From Segatella copri (lineage in GTDB: Bacteria; Bacteroidota; Bacteroidia; Bacteroidales; Bacteroidaceae), in NCBI RefSeq assembly GCF_009494395.1, contig NZ_VZCB01000046.1, positions 28,777 through 92,776 on the forward strand: a stretch of 64,000 nucleotides of DNA. The letters are read 5' to 3'. The notes below the pieces were generated by a model that worked only from the letters and a program-made list of their open reading frames with translations, was not told where the DNA came from and searched no databases. Of the stretch, positions 34,538 to 45,252 are shown piece by piece (within the stretch, counting starts at the first letter, position 1; every line of letters starts with the position of its first letter). A program made the translations under genes and the position numbers.

Positions 34538-36232
34538 TTATCCTCCGCAGAAGAACAGTACAACAATCTGAGCTGTAAAGATACGGAGGAACATACTCAA
34601 TGGATATACAGTAGAGTAACCTACGGCTGGAGCCTCCTTAGAGCATGATGCGTTGGCATAAGCCAATGCTGGAGGGTCGGTATAAGTACCGGCAAGCATA
34701 CCCATGATGGTGAAGTAGTTGAACTTGAACTTCAGTCGGGCGATGGTACCCACAATGAGGATAGGAATGATGGTGATGAGGAAACCGCATCCCACATACT
34801 TCAATCCGTCGCCCTGAACTACTGTGTCCCAGAATCCGGCACCAGCCTTGATTCCCACACTCGCCAGGAAGAGTACAAGTCCTATTTCTCGCAGCATCAT
34901 ATTAGCCGAAGTTGTGGTATAGGTTACCAGCTTCATGCGATAGCCGAAACGACCGATGAGGATGGCGATGATGAGCGGACCACCTGCGATACCCAGCTTC
35001 AATGGTACAGGCATGCCAGGGATAGCGAATGGGAGAGAACCGAAGATGATACCCACCATGATACCGATAAAGATGGTAGCGATGTTTGGTGCATCAAGGC
35101 GCTTCACAGAGTTACCCATGATTTCAGCCACACGGTTTACATTCTCTTCTGGACCTACAACCAAGATTTTATCACCCACGTGGAAGTGGTGGTTTCTGCC
35201 AGCAAAGATGTCCATACCCTGGCGTGAGATACGGGTAACGTTTACACCGTATACACTGGAGAAGTGCATCTTACCGAGGGTCTTACCATTCATTTCTGGA
35301 CGGGTAACGATGATACGGCGAGATACGAAATGTTGAACTTCATCCTTCTCGCGATCCCATTCTGCTTCTACTTCGGGACCGATGAAAGCCTTGATAGCTT
35401 CAGCATCTGCCTCTGCACAAACAACGAGCAACTCATCGCCAACCTCGAAATGTGTCTTGCTGTTAGGAATACTTACTACTCCGTCGTGGAGAATACGAGA
35501 GCAGACAATGTCTCGATTCAAGAACTCAGAAACCTCTCTCAAGGTTCTTCCAGTAATATAAGAGTTCTCAACGCGCAAGTGCATATTATGAGCCTTGGCA
35601 TGAGGGTTAGCCGCGTCCTCATCGTTCAACTGCTGTTCCTCCTCATCTGTATCAATCTTACAGATGTACTTGATAAGGATGGTTGCACCGATGATACCAA
35701 CTACACCGAGAGGGTAAGCGCAGGCATAACCGTTGGCGATACTAGGAGCGCCATTAGGGAAAACGCTGAGCAAAGCCTCGTTGGCGGCACCAAGACCAGG
35801 GGTGTTGGTAACGGCACCATAGAGCGTACCTACCATCATTGGCAGATTGTTAGGATTGCTGGTGTCAAAAAAGAGGTAATAACATCCGAACATCACCAGG
35901 ATGTTGAGCAAGATGGCAGAAGCCGACAACATATTGAGGGTTACACCACCTTTCTTAAAACTCTCGAAGAAACCTGGACCTACCTGCAAACCAATCATGA
36001 AGACGAAGAGAATCAATCCAAAGTCTTGTACGAAGGTGAGGATTTCTTTTGGGCCTGTAAAGCCGACGTGTCCAGCCAAGATACCAGCAAAGAGCACGAA
36101 GGTTACACCCAACGAGATGCCGAAAATCTTGATCTTGCCTAGATAGACACCAATGGCAATCACTATTGCATAGAGTAGGGCGATGTGTGCCACTGACTCC
36201 GTATTGGTGAAAAGATTAATAATCCAATCCAT
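34538..36232 (-). CDS. YidE/YbjL-type putative transporter (AspT-like antiporter family)
   Basis: 564 residues: two homologous membrane halves of five to six helices each (about 5-190 and 380-560) flank two TrkA-C (RCK_C) domains at about 205-290 ([19 protein letters not shown]) and 295-372 ([20 protein letters not shown]). This is the AspT/YidE/YbjL duplication layout (aspartate:alanine-exchanger relatives). The substrate is unknown. A terminator closes the gene and the decarboxylase operon has its own promoter. Confidence 0.88.
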   Translation of the reverse strand: MDWIINLFTNTESVAHIALLYAIVIAIGVYLGKIKIFGISLGVTFVLFAGILAGHVGFTGPKEILTFVQDFGLILFVFMIGLQVGPGFFESFKKGGVTLNMLSASAILLNILVMFGCYYLFFDTSNPNNLPMMVGTLYGAVTNTPGLGAANEALLSVFPNGAPSIANGYACAYPLGVVGIIGATILIKYICKIDTDEEEQQLNDEDAANPHAKAHNMHLRVENSYITGRTLREVSEFLNRDIVCSRILHDGVVSIPNSKTHFEVGDELLVVCAEADAEAIKAFIGPEVEAEWDREKDEVQHFVSRRIIVTRPEMNGKTLGKMHFSSVYGVNVTRISRQGMDIFAGRNHHFHVGDKILVVGPEENVNRVAEIMGNSVKRLDAPNIATIFIGIMVGIIFGSLPFAIPGMPVPLKLGIAGGPLIIAILIGRFGYRMKLVTYTTTSANMMLREIGLVLFLASVGIKAGAGFWDTVVQGDGLKYVGCGFLITIIPILIVGTIARLKFKFNYFTIMGMLAGTYTDPPALAYANASCSKEAPAVGYSTVYPLSMFLRIFTAQIVVLFFCGG

Positions 36233-36370
36233 GAATTTGATTTAAAATTTTAATTTTATAATGATTAAAGGGAATTTTGAAAGATCGATTGTGTCTGTTT
36301 GGTATCTTTTCTTATTAAGGTGTGTACCGGATATGGCTACCTTCGTTAGGATACCTATATCTGATAACTG

Positions 36371-36404
36371 AAAAATCGAGGACATCCGCAATGGGATGCC
36401 CCCG
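36371..36404 (-). terminator. Terminator of pgk
   Basis: CGAGGACATCC (36377-36387) pairs with GGATGCCCCCG (36394-36404; one G-U and one mismatch) and on minus the stem is followed by ATTTTT. Confidence 0.8.
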
Positions 36405-36430
36405 AACTTATGTATATAGATACCTATTGA

Positions 36431-37678
36431 TTACTTCTCAATAGCTGCTACACCTGGCAATACCTTACCCTCGATAGCCTCGAGGAGAGCACCACCACCT
36501 GTAGAGATGTAAGATACCTGATCAGCCAAACCGAACTTGTTGATACAAGCTACAGAGTCGCCACCACCGATGAGTGAGAATGCACCTTCCTTAGTAGCCT
36601 CAGCGATTGCGTCAGCGATAGCCTTAGAACCACCAGCGAAGTTGTCGAACTCGAATACACCTGCAGGACCATTCCAGAGGATTGTCTTAGCGCCCTTGAT
36701 AGCTGCAGCGAATGCCTTGCGAGTCTCAGGACCTGCGTCCATACCCTCCCAACCGTCAGGGATGTTGTTAGATGGGCAAACCTGGGTGTTGCAGTCGTTC
36801 TTGAAGTCGTCACCGCAGATAGAGTCTGTACCGAGTACGAGGTTTACGCCGTTCTCCTTAGCCTTCTTGATTACGTCGAGAGCTACGTCGAGCTTGTCAT
36901 CCTCGCAGATAGACATACCGATCTTGCCGCCGAGAGCCTTAGAGAATGTGTAAGTCATACCACCGCAGAGAATCAGGTTGTCAACCTTAGTCAACAGGTT
37001 CTCGATGATACCAATCTTGGTAGAAACCTTAGAACCACCCATGATAGCTGTGAATGGGCGCTTGATGTTGCCGAGAACTGCGTCAACAGCCTTTACCTCT
37101 TTCTCCATCAAGAAACCGAGCATCTTGTGATCCTTGTCGAATGAATCTGCGATAACAGCTGTAGAAGCGTGCTTGCGGTGAGCTGTACCGAATGCATCCA
37201 TTACATATACATCAGCATAAGAAGCCAACTTAGCAGCGAACTTCTTCTGGCGCTCCTTCATCTCAGCCTTAGCAGCGTCGAACTCAGGTGTACCCTTCTC
37301 TACGCCTACTGGCTTGCCTTCCTCTTCTGGATAGAAACGAAGGTTCTCGAGCAAGAGAGCCTCACCTGGCTTCAAGGCAGCAGCCTCAGCATCAGCGTTA
37401 CCGCAGTCCTTAGCGAACTTAACCTCTACACCGAGAGCGTCAGAAACGTTCTTTACAATCTGAGAGAGAGAAAGCTCTGGCTTAACCTTGCCCTTTGGCT
37501 TGCCCATGTGGCTCATCATGATGAGCGCACCGCCGTCAGCGAGTACCTTCTTCAAAGTAGGGAGGGCACCACGGATACGAGTGTCGTCTGTTACATTACC
37601 ATTTTCATCCAATGGCACGTTGAAATCAACGCGTACGATTGCCTTGTGACCGGCAAAGTTAAAATTTTCAATCTTCAT
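36431..37678 (-). CDS. pgk: Phosphoglycerate kinase
   Basis: 415 residues, cytoplasmic glycolytic enzyme. [12 protein letters not shown] at about 15-26, SHMGKPKG, and the C-terminal [20 protein letters not shown] with [12 protein letters not shown] are the two nucleotide and 3-PG signatures. Length and start ([20 protein letters not shown]) are typical. The full consensus promoter stands 170 bases upstream; the leader carries nothing recognisable. Confidence 0.98.
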   Translation of the reverse strand: MKIENFNFAGHKAIVRVDFNVPLDENGNVTDDTRIRGALPTLKKVLADGGALIMMSHMGKPKGKVKPELSLSQIVKNVSDALGVEVKFAKDCGNADAEAAALKPGEALLLENLRFYPEEEGKPVGVEKGTPEFDAAKAEMKERQKKFAAKLASYADVYVMDAFGTAHRKHASTAVIADSFDKDHKMLGFLMEKEVKAVDAVLGNIKRPFTAIMGGSKVSTKIGIIENLLTKVDNLILCGGMTYTFSKALGGKIGMSICEDDKLDVALDVIKKAKENGVNLVLGTDSICGDDFKNDCNTQVCPSNNIPDGWEGMDAGPETRKAFAAAIKGAKTILWNGPAGVFEFDNFAGGSKAIADAIAEATKEGAFSLIGGGDSVACINKFGLADQVSYISTGGGALLEAIEGKVLPGVAAIEK

Positions 37679-37848
37679 TTTTCCTAAATTTTATATTAGT
37701 TATTACTTAATTGTTTATTTTTCTTTTCTGAATTCCCGAGTAGATAGCTGCTTTTATTTGGAAACTTATCTGTATACAGACTGGTCTTTTCAGCACTGTT
37801 AATCTCGAGTCTTCCTTGAATTAAATATTTTTCAACTCAATGCGTAGG

Positions 37849-37880
37849 CAAAAGTAAGAAAAATAATTGGTATAGCCAAA
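37849..37880 (-). promoter_or_regulatory. Full promoter for pgk
   Basis: Minus strand: TTTG (37877-37880), N20, TACTTTTG (37849-37856). The leader is about 165 bases. Confidence 0.75.
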
Positions 37881-37941
37881 TGTTTGCCGACGTTTTAATC
37901 ATTTTTTGTTCTAGATGGCAATAAATTGCAATATCTAGGTA

Positions 37942-37982
37942 GCAAAAAGCGTAACTGTGACGGTGCCAGTTACGCTTTTTGC
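37942..37982 (-). terminator. Terminator of tamB
   Basis: GCAAAAAGCGTAACTG (37942-37957) and CAGTTACGCTTTTTGC (37967-37982), perfect 16-bp stem, 9-base loop. Confidence 0.9.
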
Positions 37983-38001
37983 CTTTTTTCTTTTTGTATC
38001 G

Positions 38002-41000
38002 TTACTTCTTTTCGCTTTTCTTTTTCTTCTTCTTCAATCTGTTGATTCCAAAGAAATCACGCCAACCGTTGAAGTCTTTCTTCATGATGAGACCGAGGCC
38101 TTGTGTGTTAAGACTGTTACGGGTAAAGTAACGGTCGTTTGTCTGGTTATACATTCGGATAGCCAAATTTCCATTCGGGAAAATGAGGTATCTCATGTCA
38201 AAATCACCGATGAAACTCTGTGTGGCATTCGCATTGTCGCGATAGCCAAACTGACCATTGAACAACAGGCGGTTATTGAGCAGCTTGCCACTCAGGATAC
38301 CCTCATACTCGGCATTATTGAAGCCTTCGTCACCCGTAGAAATATTTGCACCGAAATTCCAGTTGTTACTCTTTACGACATTGGAAAGTACAGTGTTTAT
38401 CTGTTGTGAGATGGTGCCGCTCAGAAGACTCTGCATGGCTAATGATGTCTGACTCTGTTGGGCAGCATCTTCGCTTGCCTGATTGTTGTTTGTCTGTGAA
38501 TAGAAGCGGCCGATTCCTAAGAGGTAGAGTACCTGCTGGTTCATCTCTTCCTGTGAATTGATGATAGAGTAAATCATCTGTTTAGCATCGCTGTTTACTG
38601 TTGGCAAATCCATGGAGAAATCTACTTTCGGAGATTCCGGTGTGCCTGTGATATTCATCAGGCAGTCTACACGGATGTTGTTGCTGCTGAAAGATTTTCC
38701 TATGCTGAGGTCGCTCAGTGGTACACCGTTTACCGTGTATTTTGCCTGCAGATTGAGAGGCGCATTGTATGGATTTCCACCGAAGGCAATGGTTCCGCCA
38801 TGCATGAATTCAAACTCCTTCTTAATAAGATTCTGGATTGTGAGTTTATACATGCCATGATCTACCACATAGTTGCCAAACATGTCGAATGCTCCTTTGT
38901 TATAGTAATTGGCTCTAATCACACCGTTTCCGTTCAGAGAGATATAGTCACCTGACTGCTCGTCCATAATGAGCTTCAGGGTGAGGTTCTGGTTGGTATT
39001 GATGAGGAAGTTGATGCGCATATCCGATGAGAAGTCGATGTCGTCATTATCTTCTTGATCCTTGAGTGTCATCTGCCTGTTGATACTGTCAGCAAGTTCC
39101 GGTACAATCTCATGCCAGTGTATAAAGCTCTTATCGCTGATGGCGTCAGGGCTGGCTACATTGTATACGAAGATACTTCCTTTTTCTGGTTCTGCATTGA
39201 TGTCTATAATGGTTTCTCCGCTCTTGCCGTGAATGCCTACATCGCCTGTTGCATAAACCGTGCCATAGAAGGTGTTGTCTCCAAACACATGGGTGTCATA
39301 TCCCAGAAAATTACGAGCCTTCAGGTCAAGATCGTAACTCAATTTGGTGAGGTGTTTATGGTGGATGCCGCCATTGACGATGGCATAGTTGTTGTTGCGG
39401 TCGTAGATGGTATCTCCTTTTAACTGGATATCATCAGGAATGGCATGGGCACGCAGTCTGTTGAAAGTGTAGTCGGTATTCAGCTGCTTCATGTGCATCT
39501 TGCCATGTGCCACGATGTCGCCAACGAGGTTGATGTTGCTCAGATCGCCTACGACATTCAACTTTCCGTTGCCCCAAGCTTCTACGTTGTCCATAAAGCT
39601 GCCGCAGAAGTTCTCTAGGAACTTCATGCTGGTGCCTCTTGCCTCGATGCCGAGATCGATATAGTTGCGCTTTGGGGATACGTAGCCGTCAATGAGGGTC
39701 TGGTGTTCAGGGCCATCATCTGCTACTGCGTTGATATCAATCTGCTCCTGCTCCTTATTGTAGCATACATTGGCGTGCAATATACCCAACGGTCCATTCT
39801 CAAAGGTGAACTCCTTGACGTCCAGGTGAGCTTGTGCGTCAGGATCGTTGAAAATGCTTTTTACGATAGCCTTGCCCGAAGCTCTTCCGGTGAAGTCTAC
39901 CGAATGGAAGTTGACCAGGTTCAGAATATACGCCACGTCTACATCCTTCAGGTCTGCCACAATAGAGTCTTCCTTGTTTGGAGTGGCGAGGCCGTCGATG
40001 ATGATGTGCTGCTGGTTGTGACTTACGGCAAAGTGATCTATCTCCAGATGATTCTTGCTGTATGTTATTTCTGAAGGATGTACTTCCCAAGGTTTGTCGC
40101 CAAGTTTAAACTGTGATGGCAATACGCTGATATGGGCTGTTGATACATCATTCTGATTCTTATAGAACTGAGCCAGCGATTGGAGAGTAGCATCTACTGG
40201 CAGTTTCTTGGAACGGTTGTCGTAATGCAACTGAGTGGCGAGGGTGTTGTTGGCTGCTGCCGCCTTGATGTTGACGATAGGACCAACTGTGCCCTGTGCT
40301 CCTTGCTGGATACTAGCCTTCAGTTTCAGTGTGTCGCCCTGAGTGTGAACATTAACCAAACCGTTGCTGAATGCCTTTCCGTTATATACGAATCCTGGGA
40401 TATTTGCATAGAGGTTGGCTGCTTTTTCCTTATCGGAAATCATGCCATCAGCATAGATTGGACTGTTGATGTCGAGAGGAATGCCGAGCATTCTTCTGAG
40501 TATCTCGGTAGAGCGAACTTCCAGGTTGATGGCAAAGTTGTTTCTGGCTTGATTCGAAATCTTGCCGATTCCTGGTAGGGTAGGCAGTTTGCTGGCCACT
40601 AAGTTCTTGCAGCTCTGATAGAGAGTTGCATAGTCGTACTGTCCCTTTACGTGGATATCTGCAAATGGAGCTTCCAGGTCGAAGTAGCTGTCTCTGCCTT
40701 CGTTCTTGGCACTCACACTGATATTGTCGAGTGTGTAGCTAGGGTCAGCCATCTTTATGCCTAAGATGCTAGGCAGAAGGTGGTTGATGTTGGCTGTAGC
40801 TGCATATTGCTTTTTCTTGATATGGTATTGTCCGCTTACCTGCAGGTCGATATTAGGGTCGGCAATGGCTGCCAATCCTTCCAGGAGTCCCTGGTTGTAG
40901 CTTCCGTCAATTTTGATGTTGCGATAGTTGTACTTGTTGAAGTTCAGTCTAGGAATGCTTCCTTTTGCAAAGAGGTGCTTCTTGGTGCCATGTATGTCGA

Positions 41001-42303
41001 GAGTGGCAGCCAGGGTACCTAGCTGCTTGCTGTTGATTATTTTCCCAAGTAGAATACCCTTGGTGTCTATGTGCGCCAAGAGATTTTCACCTTTCTTTTC
41101 GGCTTTTAGACTGGCATTGCCCACATCGGTTCGCAGGTTGCCTTGTGTACCGATACTTGGTCCTTTACCATAAACGATACCTTTAAAATATATATCACCA
41201 AGGCGCAGTACTTCTTGTGGAATGTTGATTTTCTTGCCGAAGTTCTTGGCTATTTGTCTGATACCATCGCCCGATAGCTTAAGTGTGTTGATGTTTACAT
41301 TCCAGTGGAGGTCGTTCCTGCTTCTTGCGCTTGAGCCATTCGTTGTCGTCTTGTCCTTTTCTTTCTTTGAGGCAAAGTCGAAGTTGGCTACTTTTCCGTT
41401 TGCGTTGAAAAAGATGCTTCCACTACGTGTTTTGAAGTTGAGGTTCGGACATCTGAGCGATGTGCTGGTGCCAGAGAAATTGCACTCAAGTGTTAACTCA
41501 TCATCGAAGTTTCTAAGTGCAGGAACAAGGCAGGCAATGTCGGAAAGGGTTACCTGAGATGGTTTGATGCCTCCTTTGAATTGTAGGCTTGGCATCACAA
41601 TCTTGCCTTCCTGCATGCGATAGGTGGCATGCAGATCCATCAACTCTACCTGTGAGTGGGGCAGTGCCAGATGGAAGTTTCTGAGGATGGCTTCCTGCTG
41701 GTTAATATCTACTTTGAAACGTAAATTCTTTAGTTGAAGTCCTGATTTATCCGAAAAAGATAATTTTTTGATAGCCAGGTGTATATCTGTATCGGTAAGA
41801 TGGTCGAGAATGACGTGTGTTGACAATTCCCGGATGCCGATGTGCTTAGGCGAAAAAATACCATTTGTGGCTGCTACGTCTCGCTGGTTATAGGCAATTG
41901 CGCCATGACGGATGATAATGCTTCCGATGTGTAAATCGAGAGGAGTATGCTTGGTAGTATCTTTAGATGCCAGTGAATCGAGCAGGAACTGGAAGTTGGT
42001 CTTGCTTCTTGCATTCTGCTTGTAGAGGTTGGCATTCAATCCGAACAGTTGTGCTGAAGAAATGGAAATCTTTCCTTCCTTCAGCGGCAGAAGATCTATT
42101 TTTGCAGAAATGCGCGAAGCGTAGATCATGCTGTCTCCCTGCTGATCTTTCATCATCACGTCATCGATGATAATGCGGTTCAGAAAACCCAGGTTTACCT
42201 TCCCTATATTTACTTCTGTTCCAAACTTGTCCTTTAAAGCACTGGCTGCTTGAGAGCCAATGAAGGCTTGTACTGGTGGCAACTGCACCAGTACGATGAG
42301 CAT
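38002..42303 (-). CDS. tamB: Translocation/assembly module protein TamB (start uncertain)
   Basis: 1,433 residues from ATG 42303. An AsmA/TamB-type bridge: long beta-taco body, DUF490 domain at the C-terminus (about 1,000-1,400; GNYVVDHGMYKLTIQNLIKK, LLNNRLLFNGQFGYRD). It spans the periplasm from an inner-membrane anchor and moves lipid or outer-membrane protein. The listed ATG cuts the anchor helix in half: the frame stays open upstream to 42414 and reads LKRIKHIIIGIVWTLAAIYF before it, yet no ATG, GTG or TTG occurs there. A CTG at 42363 would give a textbook N-terminus. No tamA gene is adjacent. Confidence 0.9.
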   Translation of the reverse strand: MLIVLVQLPPVQAFIGSQAASALKDKFGTEVNIGKVNLGFLNRIIIDDVMMKDQQGDSMIYASRISAKIDLLPLKEGKISISSAQLFGLNANLYKQNARSKTNFQFLLDSLASKDTTKHTPLDLHIGSIIIRHGAIAYNQRDVAATNGIFSPKHIGIRELSTHVILDHLTDTDIHLAIKKLSFSDKSGLQLKNLRFKVDINQQEAILRNFHLALPHSQVELMDLHATYRMQEGKIVMPSLQFKGGIKPSQVTLSDIACLVPALRNFDDELTLECNFSGTSTSLRCPNLNFKTRSGSIFFNANGKVANFDFASKKEKDKTTTNGSSARSRNDLHWNVNINTLKLSGDGIRQIAKNFGKKINIPQEVLRLGDIYFKGIVYGKGPSIGTQGNLRTDVGNASLKAEKKGENLLAHIDTKGILLGKIINSKQLGTLAATLDIHGTKKHLFAKGSIPRLNFNKYNYRNIKIDGSYNQGLLEGLAAIADPNIDLQVSGQYHIKKKQYAATANINHLLPSILGIKMADPSYTLDNISVSAKNEGRDSYFDLEAPFADIHVKGQYDYATLYQSCKNLVASKLPTLPGIGKISNQARNNFAINLEVRSTEILRRMLGIPLDINSPIYADGMISDKEKAANLYANIPGFVYNGKAFSNGLVNVHTQGDTLKLKASIQQGAQGTVGPIVNIKAAAANNTLATQLHYDNRSKKLPVDATLQSLAQFYKNQNDVSTAHISVLPSQFKLGDKPWEVHPSEITYSKNHLEIDHFAVSHNQQHIIIDGLATPNKEDSIVADLKDVDVAYILNLVNFHSVDFTGRASGKAIVKSIFNDPDAQAHLDVKEFTFENGPLGILHANVCYNKEQEQIDINAVADDGPEHQTLIDGYVSPKRNYIDLGIEARGTSMKFLENFCGSFMDNVEAWGNGKLNVVGDLSNINLVGDIVAHGKMHMKQLNTDYTFNRLRAHAIPDDIQLKGDTIYDRNNNYAIVNGGIHHKHLTKLSYDLDLKARNFLGYDTHVFGDNTFYGTVYATGDVGIHGKSGETIIDINAEPEKGSIFVYNVASPDAISDKSFIHWHEIVPELADSINRQMTLKDQEDNDDIDFSSDMRINFLINTNQNLTLKLIMDEQSGDYISLNGNGVIRANYYNKGAFDMFGNYVVDHGMYKLTIQNLIKKEFEFMHGGTIAFGGNPYNAPLNLQAKYTVNGVPLSDLSIGKSFSSNNIRVDCLMNITGTPESPKVDFSMDLPTVNSDAKQMIYSIINSQEEMNQQVLYLLGIGRFYSQTNNNQASEDAAQQSQTSLAMQSLLSGTISQQINTVLSNVVKSNNWNFGANISTGDEGFNNAEYEGILSGKLLNNRLLFNGQFGYRDNANATQSFIGDFDMRYLIFPNGNLAIRMYNQTNDRYFTRNSLNTQGLGLIMKKDFNGWRDFFGINRLKKKKKKSEKK

Positions 42304-42693
42304 GAAATAGATCGCAGCAAGCGTCCAGACAATGCCTATGATAATATGTTTAATGCGTTTCAGAGCTGATAAATTTTCTAGTTTATAAATCTTAATTAAT
42401 GTTGAGCTACTGACTCATTTTTGTAAACTGCAAGTGTCAATTTCTCTTTTGCTTATTGCATAATCATTAAATTTTAGTGCAAAAGTACTCTATTTTTAGC
42501 GAATATTCGAATAATTCGCAGATTTTTCTTCCATATCTCACAAATTTTCACTATTTTTGCACCAATATTTGAATGTTTTGACTAATTTATAGAAGAAAAA
42601 TAACGGCAACTTTAGAATGAAGTTTCTGAAATAATATGTAGAAAACGGTTTAGAATTAGAATATAAAGTATTTTTATAAATTTAAATGTAGTT
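42304..42693. other. Divergent tamB/nqrA control region
   Basis: The left part (42304-42414) probably still encodes the tamB anchor. A minus TACTTTTG box lies at 42480-42487 and a plus TATTTTTG box at 42552-42559, without good -33 partners. The nqrA leader is then about 125 bases, AT-rich. No other gene is seen. Confidence 0.65.
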
Positions 42694-44049
42694 ATGGCAA
42701 ATGTAATTAAGTTACGTAAAGGCTTGGACATAAACCTTACGGGTAAGGCTTCCAAGGATGTAACTGTTCCTGTGGCTCAGGCTAGCGAATATGCGCTGGT
42801 ACCTGCTGCTTTTGAGGGCGTTACTCCTAAGGTTGTCGTACGCGAAGGTGACCATGTCAACGCCGGAGACGCCTTGTTTGTGAACAAGGCTTGCCCAGAG
42901 GTGAAGTTTGCCTCACCAGTGAGCGGTGAAGTCACTGCCATTGAGCGAGGTGAGCGCCGCAAGGTGCTATGCGTAAAGGTGAAAGCCGACGCTGTGCAGA
43001 CCTCTACGGATTTTGGTGCTAAGAATGTGGATGCATTGGATGGCAAAGCTGTTAAGCAGGCATTGCTTGAGGCTGGTCTGTTCGGTTACATCAACCAGTT
43101 GCCTTATGCTGTGTCAACCACACCTGGTACAGAGCCTAAGGCGATTTTCGTGTCTGCACTTCGAGACATGCCTTTGGCTTCCGACTTTGAGGTGGAACTC
43201 GCTGGCAACGAGGATGCTTTCCAGGCAGGTTTGACAGCCTTGAGCAAGATTGCGAAAACTTATCTCGGTATTGGTGCTCAGCAGCAGAGTGCTGCTTTGA
43301 CTGGCGTCAAGAATGTAGAGGTGAATGTGTTTGATGGTCCTTGTCCTGCAGGTAATGTGGGTGTTCAGGTGAACAACATCGATCCTGTTAATAAGGGTGA
43401 GGTGGTTTGGACCGTTGATCCTGCATCAGTTATTTTCTTTGGTCGTTTGTTCCTTACTGGCAAGGTTAACCTTCACAAGGTGGTTGCTGTTGCTGGTAGC
43501 GAAATGAAGAAACCGGGTTATGCTGATGTTTTGGTTGGTACACCGCTGAGTACTTTTGTTGGTAATCAGTTGAAGGCTACAGAACATGTACGTCTTATCA
43601 ATGGTAATCCATTGACCGGTACCAAGACCACCGTGGCAGATTTCGTAGGCGGACACACATCAGAGATCACAGCCATCCCAGAGGGTGACGACTGCGACGA
43701 GATGCTGGGCTGGATTCTTCCACGCACCGATCAGTTCTCTACATCGCGTTCTTATCTCTCCTGGCTCTTCGGTAAGAAGAAGGAGTACAATCTCGATGCC
43801 CGCATCAAGGGTGGCGAGCGCCACATGATCATGAGCGGCGAGTACGATCAGGTTCTCCCTATGGACATCTTCGGTGAGTATCTCATCAAGGCAATCATCG
43901 CAGGCGATATCGACAAGCAGGAGCAGCTCGGTATCTATGAGGTTAGTCCTGAGGACTTTGCGGTAGCTGAGTTCGTGGATAGCTCTAAGCTCGAATTGCA
44001 GAAGATAGTACGTGAGGGCTTGAACACCCTGCGCAAGGAGAATGCTTAG
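42694..44049 (+). CDS. nqrA: Na+-translocating NADH:quinone reductase, subunit A
   Basis: 451 residues, soluble peripheral subunit of Na+-NQR; no membrane helix. MANVIKLRKGLDINLTGKAS is the family start, and the PVSGEVTAIERGERRKVL hairpin is the barrel-sandwich region. First gene of nqrABCDEF, with gaps of 27, 18, 12, 1 and 18 bases, so one transcript. The complex oxidises NADH, reduces quinone and pumps Na+, which could feed Na+-driven transport in an organism that also has a decarboxylase Na+ pump. Confidence 0.97.
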   Translation: MANVIKLRKGLDINLTGKASKDVTVPVAQASEYALVPAAFEGVTPKVVVREGDHVNAGDALFVNKACPEVKFASPVSGEVTAIERGERRKVLCVKVKADAVQTSTDFGAKNVDALDGKAVKQALLEAGLFGYINQLPYAVSTTPGTEPKAIFVSALRDMPLASDFEVELAGNEDAFQAGLTALSKIAKTYLGIGAQQQSAALTGVKNVEVNVFDGPCPAGNVGVQVNNIDPVNKGEVVWTVDPASVIFFGRLFLTGKVNLHKVVAVAGSEMKKPGYADVLVGTPLSTFVGNQLKATEHVRLINGNPLTGTKTTVADFVGGHTSEITAIPEGDDCDEMLGWILPRTDQFSTSRSYLSWLFGKKKEYNLDARIKGGERHMIMSGEYDQVLPMDIFGEYLIKAIIAGDIDKQEQLGIYEVSPEDFAVAEFVDSSKLELQKIVREGLNTLRKENA

Positions 44050-44076
44050 TTTTTAGTACTGTTAATTATTAAAATA

Positions 44077-45234
44077 ATGAGTGCATTAAGAAATTATCTC
44101 AATAAGATAAAGCCTAACTTCCAAGAGGGAGGTAAGCTGCATGCCTTCGAGAGCGTGTTTGACGGTTTTGAGAGCTTCCTGTACGTGCCTAATACGACAG
44201 CGAAGAGCGGAGCCAGCATCCACGATTCAATCGACTCGAAGCGCATCATGAGCTTTGTGGTAATCGCCCTGATTCCTGCATTGCTCTTCGGTATGTATAA
44301 TGTGGGATACCAGAATTTCAAGGCTGCAGGTACACTGGATGCTGCCAGCTTCATCGAGGTCTTCGGCTTCGGATTCCTGGCTGTCCTCCCTAAGTTGCTG
44401 GTTAGCTACATCGTGGGTCTCGGCATCGAGTTTGCCTGGGCTCAGTGGAAGCACGAGGAAATCCAGGAGGGTTACCTCGTCAGCGGTATCATCATCCCAT
44501 TGATCATTCCTATCTCTACACCGTTGTGGATGCTCGCCCTGGCGTGCGCCTTCGCAGTCATCTTCTGCAAGGAAATCTTCGGTGGCACGGGTATGAACAT
44601 CTTCAATGTGGCTGTGGGTGCCCGTATGTTCCTCTTCTTCTCATATCCATTGGCTATGAGTGGTGATAAGGTTTGGGTGGCTAAAGATGCTATCTTCGGT
44701 CTGGGTAACACCCTGCCTGATGGCTTTACTGCTGCTACTCCTCTCGGTCAGCTGGCTCAGGGCAGCATGCCTTCAGCTAGTCTCTGCGATTCTATCATCG
44801 GTTTCATTCCTGGCTGTATCGGTGAGACATCAGTCATCGCCATCGCCATCGGTGCCATCATCCTTCTCTGGACAGGCATCGCATCTTGGAAGACCATGGG
44901 CTCTGTATTCGCAGGCGGCATCGTGATGGCGCTTATCTTCCAGGCTCTCGGTATGACTCCTATCGCTTGGTATGAGCACATCGTGCTGGGTGGTTTCTGC
45001 TTCGGTGCCGTGTTCATGGCTACCGACCCTGTAACCTCTGCCCGTACAGAGAAAGGTAAGTACTTCTACGGATTCTTCATCGGTGCCATCGCCGTTATCG
45101 TACGTGTGATGAACCCAGGTTATCCAGAGGGTATGATGCTCGCTATCTTCTTCGGCAACATGTTTGCTCCACTCATCGACTACTGTGTAGTTCAGAGCAA
45201 CATCTCTCGCCGTGCTAAACGTGCTATTAAATAA
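44077..45234 (+). CDS. nqrB: Na+-NQR subunit B
   Basis: 385 residues with about nine to ten membrane helices. The covalent FMN site is expected at the Thr in GCIGETSVIAI (about residue 249), matching the NqrB/RnfD type; riboflavin is held nearby. FGGTGMNIFNVAVGARMFLF and FMATDPVTSARTEKGKYFYG are family signatures. It transfers electrons from NqrC to riboflavin and forms part of the Na+ path. Confidence 0.96.
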   Translation: MSALRNYLNKIKPNFQEGGKLHAFESVFDGFESFLYVPNTTAKSGASIHDSIDSKRIMSFVVIALIPALLFGMYNVGYQNFKAAGTLDAASFIEVFGFGFLAVLPKLLVSYIVGLGIEFAWAQWKHEEIQEGYLVSGIIIPLIIPISTPLWMLALACAFAVIFCKEIFGGTGMNIFNVAVGARMFLFFSYPLAMSGDKVWVAKDAIFGLGNTLPDGFTAATPLGQLAQGSMPSASLCDSIIGFIPGCIGETSVIAIAIGAIILLWTGIASWKTMGSVFAGGIVMALIFQALGMTPIAWYEHIVLGGFCFGAVFMATDPVTSARTEKGKYFYGFFIGAIAVIVRVMNPGYPEGMMLAIFFGNMFAPLIDYCVVQSNISRRAKRAIK

Positions 45235-45252
45235 TGTAGGAGGAATGTAGAT

